Origin: Tritrichomonas musculus
Lineage: Eukaryota; Parabasalia; Tritrichomonadida; Tritrichomonadidae
Length of the DNA: 31,201 nucleotides
NCBI GenBank assembly: GCA_039105265.1
Contig: JAPFFF010000210.1
Coordinates: 1-31,201, forward strand
Reading direction: 5' to 3'
The first letter of the stretch is position 1. Every line of letters starts with the position of its first letter. Shown in pieces: positions 23,906 to 31,201 of this stretch. Position numbers and translations under genes: made by a program. A model generated the notes under the pieces. That model saw nothing but the letters and a program-made list of their open reading frames with translations. It did no database searches and was not told the origin of the DNA.

Positions 23906-26900
23906 ATACAATCAACATCGGCCGGCGAGTGGCAAAGTAACTCAGGCAGAAAAATGTTTTAACACTCATTAGGCATAACATGCAAACAATATCAGACGCA
24001 ACAGAAGAACAGAAACAAAAAATTTTTATCAGATGAACTTCGACCAGCAGGCACTTCCCCGCTCGACCAACCAACAACGCAATTCACACGCATAATCAAT
24101 GCAGCACATATTCGCTATACAAAGTCTCACACATTAGCAGACACGCCGGCCGATGCTGATTGTATATCAGCATCGGCCGGCGAGTGGCAAAGTAACTCAG
24201 GCAGAAAAATGTTTTAACACTCATTAGGCATAACATGCAAACAATATCAGACGCAACAGAAGAACAGAAACAAAAAATTTTTATCAGATGAACTTCGACC
24301 AGCAGGCACTTCCCCGCTCGACCAACCAGCAACGCAATTCACACGCATAATCAATGCAGCACATATTCGCTATACAAAGTCTCACACATTAGCAGACACG
24401 CCGGCCAATGCTGATATACAATCAACATCGGCCAGCGAGTGGCAAAGTAACTCAGGCAGAAAAATGTTTTAACACTCATTAGGCATAACATGCAAACAAT
24501 ATCAGACGCAACAGAAGAACAGAAACAAAAAATTTTTATCAGATGAACTTCGACCAGCAGGCACTTCCCCGCTCGACCAACCAACAACGCAATTCACACG
24601 CATAATCAATGCAGCACATATTCGCTATACAAAGTCTCACACATTAGCAGACACGCCGGCCGATGCTGATTGTATATCAGCATCGGCCGGCGAGTGGCAA
24701 AGTAACTCAGGCAGAAAAATGTTTTAACACTCATTAGGCATAACATGCAAACAATATCAGACGCAACAGAAGAACAGAAACAAAAAATTTTTATCAGATG
24801 AACTTCGACCAGCAGGCACTTCCCCGCTCGACCAACCAGCAACGCAATTCACACGCATAATCAATGCAGCACATATTCGCTATACAAAGTCTCACACATT
24901 AGCAGACACGCCGGCCGATGCTGATATACAATCAACATCGGCCGGCGAGTGGCAAAGTAACTCAGGCAGAAAAATGTTTTAACACTCATTAGGCATAACA
25001 TGCAAACAATATCAGACGCAACAGAAGAACAGAAACAAAAAATTTTTATCAGATGAACTTCGACCAGCAGGCACTTCCCCGCTCGACCAACCAGCAACGC
25101 AATTCACACGCATAATCAATGCAGCACATATTCGCTATACAAAGTCTCACACATTAGCAGACACGCCGGCCGATGCTGATATACAATCAACATCGGCCGG
25201 CGAGTGGCAAAGTAACTCAGGCAGAAAAATGTTTTAACACTCATTAGGCATAACATGCAAACAATATCAGACGCAACAGAAGAACAGAAACAAAAAATTT
25301 TTATCAGATGAACTTCGACCAGCAGGCACTTCCCCGCTCGACCAACCAACAACGCAATTCACACGCATAATCAATGCAGCACATATTCGCTATACAAAGT
25401 CTCACACATTAGCAGACACGCCGGCCAATGCTGATATACAATCAACATCGGCCAGCGAGTGGCAAAGTAACTCAGGCAGAAAAATGTTTTAACACTCATT
25501 AGGCATAACATGCAAACAATATCAGACGCAACAGAAGAACAGAAACAAAAAATTTTTATCAGATGAACTTCGACCAGCAGGCACTTCCCCGCTCGACCAA
25601 CCAACAACGCAATTCACACGCATAATCAATGCAGCACATATTCACTATACAAAGTCTCACACATTAGCAGACACGCCGGCCGATGCTGATATACAATCAA
25701 CATCGGCCGGCGAGTGGCAAAGTAACTCAGGCAGAAAAATGTTTTAACACTCATTAGGCATAACATGCAAACAATATCAGACGCAACAGAAGAACAGAAA
25801 CAAAAAATTTTTATCAGATGAACTTCGACCAGCAGGCACTTCCCCGCTCGACCAACCAGCAACGCAATTCACACGCATAATCAATGCAGCACATATTCGC
25901 TATACAAAGTCTCACACATTAGCAGACACGCCGGCCGATGCTGATATACAATCAACATCGGCCAGCGAGTGGCAAAGTAACTCAGGCAGAAAAATGTTTT
26001 AACACTCATTAGGCATAACATGCAAACAATATCAGACGCAACAGAAGAACAGAAACAAAAAATTTTTATCAGATGAACTTCGACCAGCAGGCACTTCCCC
26101 GCTCGACCAACCAACAACGCAATTCACACGCATAATCAATGCAGCACATATTCGCTATACAAAGTCTCACACATTAGCAGACACGCCGGCCGATGCTGAT
26201 TGTATATCAGCATCGGCCGGCGAGTGGCAAAGTAACTCAGGCAGAAAAATGTTTTAACACTCATTAGGCATAACATGCAAACAATATCAGACGCAACAGA
26301 AGAACAGAAACAAAAAATTTTTATCAGATGAACTTCGACCAGCAGGCACTTCCCCGCTCGACCAACCAACAACGCAATTCACACGCATAATCAATGCAGC
26401 ACATATTCGCTATACAAAGTCTCACACATTAGCAGACACGCCGGCCAATGCTGATATACAATCAACATCGGCCAGCGAGTGGCAAAGTAACTCAGGCAGA
26501 AAAATGTTTTAACACTCATTAGGCATAACATGCAAACAATATCAGACGCAACAGAAGAACAGAAACAAAAAATTTTTATCAGATGAACTTCGACCAGCAG
26601 GCACTTCCCCGCTCGACCAACCAACAACGCAATTCACACGCATAATCAATGCAGCACATATTCGCTATACAAAGTCTCACACATTAGCAGACACGCCGGC
26701 CGATGCTGATATACAATCAACATCGGCCAGCGAGTGGCAAAGTAACTCAGGCAGAAAAATGTTTTAACACTCATTAGGCATAACATGCAAACAATATCAG
26801 ACGCAACAGAAGAACAGAAACAAAAAATTTTTATCAGATGAACTTCGACCAGCAGGCACTTCCCCGCTCGACCAACCAACAACGCAATTCACACGCATAA

Positions 26901-29596
26901 TCAATGCAGCACATATTCGCTATACAAAGTCTCACACATTAGCAGACACGCCGGCCGATGCTGATATAAAATCAACATCGGCCGGCGAGTGGCAAAGTAA
27001 CTCAGGCAGAAAAATGTTTTAACACTCATTAGGCATAACATGCAAACAATATCAGACGCAACAGAAGAACAGAAACAAAAAATTTTTATCAGATGAACTT
27101 CGACCAGCAGGCACTTCCCCGCTCGACCAACCAACAACGCAATTCACACGCATAATCAATGCAGCACATATTCGCTATACAAAGTCTCACACATTAGCAG
27201 ACACGCCGGCCAATGCTGATATACAATCAACATCGGCCAGCGAGTGGCAAAGTAACTCAGGCAGAAAAATGTTTTAACACTCATTAGGCATAACATGCAA
27301 ACAATATCAGACGCAACAGAAGAACAGAAACAAAAAATTTTTATCAGATGAACTTCGACCAGCAGGCACTTCCCCGCTCGACCAACCAACAACGCAATTC
27401 ACACGCATAATCAATGCAGCACATATTCGCTATACAAAGTCTCACACATTAGCAGACACGCCGGCCGATGCTGATATACAATCAACATCGGCCGGCGAGT
27501 GGCAAAGTAACTCAGGCAGAAAAATGTTTTAACACTCATTAGGCATAACATGCAAACAATATCAGACGCAACAGAAGAACAGAAACAAAAAATTTTTATC
27601 AGATGAACTTCGACCAGCAGGCACTTCCCCGCTCGACCAACCAACAACGCAATTCACACGCATAATCAATGCAGCACATATTCGCTATACAAAGTCTCAC
27701 ACATTAGCAGACACGCCGGCCGATGCTGATATACAATCAACATCGGCCGGCGAGTGGCAAAGTAACTCAGGCAGAAAAATGTTTTAACACTCATTAGGCA
27801 TAACATGCAAACAATATCAGACGCAACAGAAGAACAGAAACAAAAAATTTTTATCAGATGAACTTCGACCAGCAGGCACTTCCCCGCTCGACCAACCAGC
27901 AACGCAATTCACACGCATAATCAATGCAGCACATATTCGCTATACAAAGTCTCACACATTAGCAGACACGCCGGCCGATGCTGATATACAATCAACATCG
28001 GCCGGCGAGTGGCAAAGTAACTCAGGCAGAAAAATGTTTTAACACTCATTAGGCATAACATGCAAACAATATCAGACGCAACAGAAGAACAGAAACAAAA
28101 AATTTTTATCAGATGAACTTCGACCAGCAGGCACTTCCCCGCTCGACCAACCAGCAACGCAATTCACACGCATAATCAATGCAGCACATATTCGCTATAC
28201 AAAGTCTCACACATTAGCAGACACGCCGGCCAATGCTGATATACAATCAACATCGGCCAGCGAGTGGCAAAGTAACTCAGGCAGAAAAATGTTTTAACAC
28301 TCATTAGGCATAACATGCAAACAATATCAGACGCAACAGAAGAACAGAAACAAAAAATTTTTATCAGATGAACTTCGACCAGCAGGCACTTCCCCGCTCG
28401 ACCAACCAACAACGCAATTCACACGCATAATCAATGCAGCACATATTCGCTATACAAAGTCTCACACATTAGCAGACACGCCGGCCGATGCTGATTGTAT
28501 ATCAGCATCGGCCGGCGAGTGGCAAAGTAACTCAGGCAGAAAAATGTTTTAACACTCATTAGGCATAACATGCAAACAATATCAGACGCAACAGAAGAAC
28601 AGAAACAAAAAATTTTTATCAGATGAACTTCGACCAGCAGGCACTTCCCCGCTCGACCAACCAGCAACGCAATTCACACGCATAATCAATGCAGCACATA
28701 TTCGCTATACAAAGTCTCACACATTAGCAGACACGCCGGCCGATGCTGATATACAATCAACATCGGCCGGCGAGTGGCAAAGTAACTCAGGCAGAAAAAT
28801 GTTTTAACACTCATTAGGCATAACATGCAAACAATATCAGACGCAACAGAAGAACAGAAACAAAAAATTTTTATCAGATGAACTTCGACCAGCAGGCACT
28901 TCCCCGCTCGACCAACCAGCAACGCAATTCACACGCATAATCAATGCAGCACATATTCGCTATACAAAGTCTCACACATTAGCAGACACGCCGGCCGATG
29001 CTGATATACAATCAACATCGGCCGGCGAGTGGCAAAGTAACTCAGGCAGAAAAATGTTTTAACACTCATTAGGCATAACATGCAAACAATATCAGACGCA
29101 ACAGAAGAACAGAAACAAAAAATTTTTATCAGATGAACTTCGACCAGCAGGCACTTCCCCGCTCGACCAACCAACAACGCAATTCACACGCATAATCAAT
29201 GCAGCACATATTCGCTATACAAAGTCTCACACATTAGCAGACACGCCGGCCGATGCTGATATACAATCAACATCGGCCGGCGAGTGGCAAAGTAACTCAG
29301 GCAGAAAAATGTTTTAACACTCATTAGGCATAACATGCAAACAATATCAGACGCAACAGAAGAACAGAAACAAAAAATTTTTATCAGATGAACTTCGACC
29401 AGCAGGCACTTCCCCGCTCGACCAACCAGCAACGCAATTCACACGCATAATCAATGCAGCACATATTCGCTATACAAAGTCTCACACATTAGCAGACACG
29501 CCGGCCGATGCTGATATACAATCAGCATCGGCCGGCGAGTGGCAAAGTAACTCAGGCAGAAAAATGTTTTAACACTCATTAGGCATAACATGCAAA

Positions 29597-29714
29597 TTAA
29601 AAACACCATCAAAATTAGTAACTTAATAAGATATTTATAAATTTAATATGGCCAAATAACAATTCAATTATATTTTGAAAATACGAAAATTACTTTTTTT
29701 TTCAAAATATCTCT
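29597..29714 (+). promoter_or_regulatory. AT-rich transposase leader with a 12-bp inverted repeat
   Basis: This unique, AT-rich stretch separates the satellite-like sequence from the transposase ATG. It contains a perfect inverted repeat, ATATTTTGAAAA at 29670-29681 and TTTTCAAAATAT at 29699-29710, with a 17-bp loop, ending 4 bp before the start codon. A T9 tract followed by TCAAAAT could serve as a weak initiator. The AT content makes a chance hairpin possible. Promoter function is inferred from position only. Confidence 0.4.
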
Positions 29715-31201
29715 ATGTCTGTTCAAGAAATGCTTGATCTTTTATCAGATAGATTGACAGAAGACGAATATGCTTATATTACGCAAATGAAAATTGTTAA
29801 TCCCAAAATTTCATTTCGTGATTTAATACCCTCTCTTCATAAAAAATTTAATGACCACCTTTTCAAATATTCTGCCCCAGAGTTATCAGTCCTGTACTAT
29901 TCCTACATGGAAAATTATTATAAGCCTCTTACGGAAGTTTGCCAGTATCTATCCTCTGAAGATGGAAAGCAAACCATTGCAAATCTAGCGACTAACCCAG
30001 AAGCATTTCTTCATCATAATTGCTATCCTTTCTTTGAAAGCCGCAAAGGGAAAACCTGGTCAAACACAGAGGTCGAACTAATGAAGTACATTGCGGAGAG
30101 AGCTCAAGATTCTTCTTTTTTGAAGTATCTCCCTTTATGTATACCTGGTCGTACAGGAATGCAATGCTATGCCAAATATGCCGAGTTAGTGCTTGCTCAG
30201 GAAATAACTAATGACGTAAGGAAAATCAAGAAAAAGGAACGTACAATGCCACCACTTCGCAAATATTTTATTAAAGAACATGAGGAACTGCTGGCTAGTG
30301 AAATCTTGACAATGTTCAATGAACATAAGTTTATATCTAAGGAAATAGTTAGGCAAAGAGCCAAGAAAATGTACATGCTTCCCTGGGTACTTGCCGAAAG
30401 AGCTGCTTTTCAATTTTTTATCATGTCTGATACTCCTATATATAATGATAATGGTTAGTACACGAATGAATTCATTCGTGAGTCTCAAATTCTTTTAAGT
30501 CAGATTGTTCCAGATGAAAGAAGAAAGCCACTAATTGAGATGCAAGTCAAAATCATTGAAGAATATCGACTGCCAGATCCAATATTTTCAGATACGTGGG
30601 TTAGAACTTTCATGAAGAGAAATCATTTCTCCTTTAGGCTTGCTCATTATTCTCGGCGCGGAGCAATAAAGAAGACTTACATTGATGAGTTCATTCAGAA
30701 AGTAGCAGATGCGGTCCTTAAATATACAAGAAAATCGGTGTATAACATGGACGAGACATCGGTACGCATCAATAACGGCACACTGCGAACTATTGCACCG
30801 GTAGGATTGGAAAAAGTTATATTTGAAGGAAGCAGGAGCGAAAAAGAGTGTTTCACGGCTATTGCAACAATAACATACAATGAAAAGCTCCCTCTAATCC
30901 TACTGGCTAAAGGAAAAACAGATGCCTGTTGTTCAAAATTTAGAGCAGCAAAACGAGCTGAAGCATGGCCGTCTAAAAACGGATGGGTTGATGAACAAAT
31001 CATGATCCAGTACTTAAACTGGCTGCATGCTGAATGTGCTGGTAGGAAACCATGTGCCCTTGTTCTTGATTGCTACAAAGCCCACCGAACAGATGCTGTT
31101 AAAGAAGAAGCAAAAGCTCTAGGAATTGAATTGATCTATGTTCCAGCATGCGGCACAAGCATTTATCAACCATTGGATAGGCGAATATTTGGGATTCTCA
31201 A
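29715..31201 (+). pseudogene. pogo-like transposase with Myb/SANT-like domain, interrupted by one stop, C terminus beyond window
   Basis: The first frame (29715-30458, 247 codons) starts at an ATG behind the AT-rich leader. Its residues 112-160 look like a Myb/SANT DNA-binding domain (KTWSNTEVELMKYI, then PGRTGMQCYAKYAEL), and a second helical region with IVRQRAKKM follows at 185-235. After TAG at 30456-30458 the same frame stays open to the window edge. It has a CENP-B-like segment (SDTWVRTFMKRNHFSFRLA) and the catalytic core: MDETS with Asp at 30750, VLDCYKAHR with Asp at 31068 and YQPLD with Asp at 31176, i.e. 105 and 35 residues between them. That spacing and the QPLD motif are typical of pogo/Tigger transposases, which cut out the element and insert it at TA. 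The single stop suggests a recently inactivated copy, unless it is read through or is a sequencing error. Confidence 0.85.
30461..30480. repeat. Perfect 20-bp palindrome in the transposase frame
   Basis: The sequence CACGAATGAATTCATTCGTG equals its own reverse complement and starts two bases after the in-frame TAG. It is in-frame coding sequence (Thr-Asn-Glu-Phe-Ile-Arg). It could be chance, or the footprint of a local inverted copying event next to the stop. Confidence 0.7.

Larger units (their letters stand above)
6566..29596. repeat. 255-bp satellite array, 90 complete units plus a partial one
   Basis: The same 255-bp sequence repeats 90 times without a single insertion or deletion, then stops 81 bp into the next unit. 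GC is about 43 percent, well above the AT-rich genes on either side. Counting from the array start, positions 1-5 are a spacer (ATACA in 74 of 91, TGTAT in 13, ATAAA in 4), 6-24 the left inverted repeat, and 237-255 its reverse complement. An A6T5 tract lies near the middle. About nine further sites vary, all by transitions (for example ATTCRCTAT, GCCRATG, GGCCRGCG, CCARCAACG). Each unit shows a 78-codon minus-strand frame, but it starts at TTG and ends in every unit, so I do not call genes. The near identity implies recent amplification or strong homogenisation. Confidence 0.97.
29521..31201 (+). mobile_element. pogo/Tigger-like DNA transposon, 5' part (right end outside window)
   Basis: The element is recognised by a transposase of the Tc1/mariner-pogo group (DDE_1 type) starting 118 bp after the satellite stops. 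I place the 5' end at 29521, where the inverted-repeat sequence ATCAGCATCGGCCGGCG begins, because the last satellite unit passes without a visible break into the transposon leader and because its stem, unlike that of ordinary ATACA junctions, is perfect. Just before it stands TATACA, which contains the TA dinucleotides that this superfamily uses as target. Under this reading positions 29521-29596 are both the transposon's end and the source of the left 76 bp of every satellite element. The transposase frame carries one in-frame TAG, so this copy looks inactive. The boundary is inference; without the 3' end it cannot be proven here. Confidence 0.6.

Noticed and set aside
6756-29432. 89 tandem copies of a 78-residue cysteine-rich protein gene on the minus strand
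   Set aside because: Every copy starts at TTG, the first ATG is near residue 33, there is no promoter motif before it, and codon changes follow repeat-wide variants with no sign of coding constraint. It is an open frame preserved by array homogeneity.
6566-29596. CRISPR array
   Set aside because: The period is 255 bp with no unique spacers between short repeats, and the host is a eukaryote.
6566-29596. Centromeric satellite or rDNA spacer
   Set aside because: Nothing in the sequence shows either: no rRNA gene is adjacent and the array is flanked by two mobile elements. A centromeric role cannot be judged without chromatin data.
6566-29596. Pure assembly artefact
   Set aside because: Variant sites form many distinct unit types and long-range block orders that a simple collapsed or looped assembly would not make. 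The exact copy number may still be wrong.
30186-31003. Minus-strand frames of about 100 codons opposite the transposase
   Set aside because: They are shadows of the plus-strand transposase, whose catalytic motifs are clear.

Overview
The window looks like nuclear DNA of a parabasalid protist, most likely Trichomonas vaginalis or a close relative. The genes are AT-rich and intronless and have no bacterial ribosome binding sites. Several start codons sit directly behind YCAT(A/T)AA-like initiator motifs. A Polinton/Maverick element, a pogo-like DNA transposon and a long satellite lie side by side, as expected of the repeat-laden trichomonad genome. The species call is inference; there is no host housekeeping gene here to confirm it.

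Region 1 (1-6565) is one end of a Polinton/Maverick. Seven genes, all on the minus strand and 15-33 bp apart, read leftwards from the element's end: a possible minor capsid (penton-like) protein, a retrovirus-type integrase with a chromo-like tail, an A32-type packaging ATPase, three small or coiled-coil proteins of unknown role (one perhaps a membrane-active core protein), and the start of a probable double jelly-roll major capsid protein that runs off the left edge. The visible part looks whole and young. It ends in a minisatellite (6052-6298) and a 57-bp-arm inverted repeat (6302-6565).

Region 2 (6566-29596) is a 23-kb tandem array: 90 complete units of exactly 255 bp, with no indel anywhere, plus an 81-bp partial unit. 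The units differ at only about nine sites plus the spacer, and they show higher-order blocks of 9 and 16 units. Each unit junction is a palindrome of 17-bp arms round a 5-bp spacer. Each unit can therefore be read as a 250-bp MITE-like element with terminal inverted repeats, joined head to tail. In 13 junctions the spacer is inverted and the stem is perfect.

Region 3 (29521-31201) is the 5' part of a pogo/Tigger-like DNA transposon. It encodes a Myb/SANT-like domain and then a D,D,D transposase core, in one frame split by a single TAG, and runs off the right edge. The last, partial satellite unit runs straight into its leader. The simplest reading is that this partial unit is the transposon's own 5' end, and that the satellite is an amplified internal-deletion derivative of this transposon. 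That predicts that the 3' end of the transposon, just outside the window, matches the right-hand 170 or so bp of the unit. The Polinton end abuts the array exactly at a junction spacer, which suggests it inserted into the palindrome's loop.
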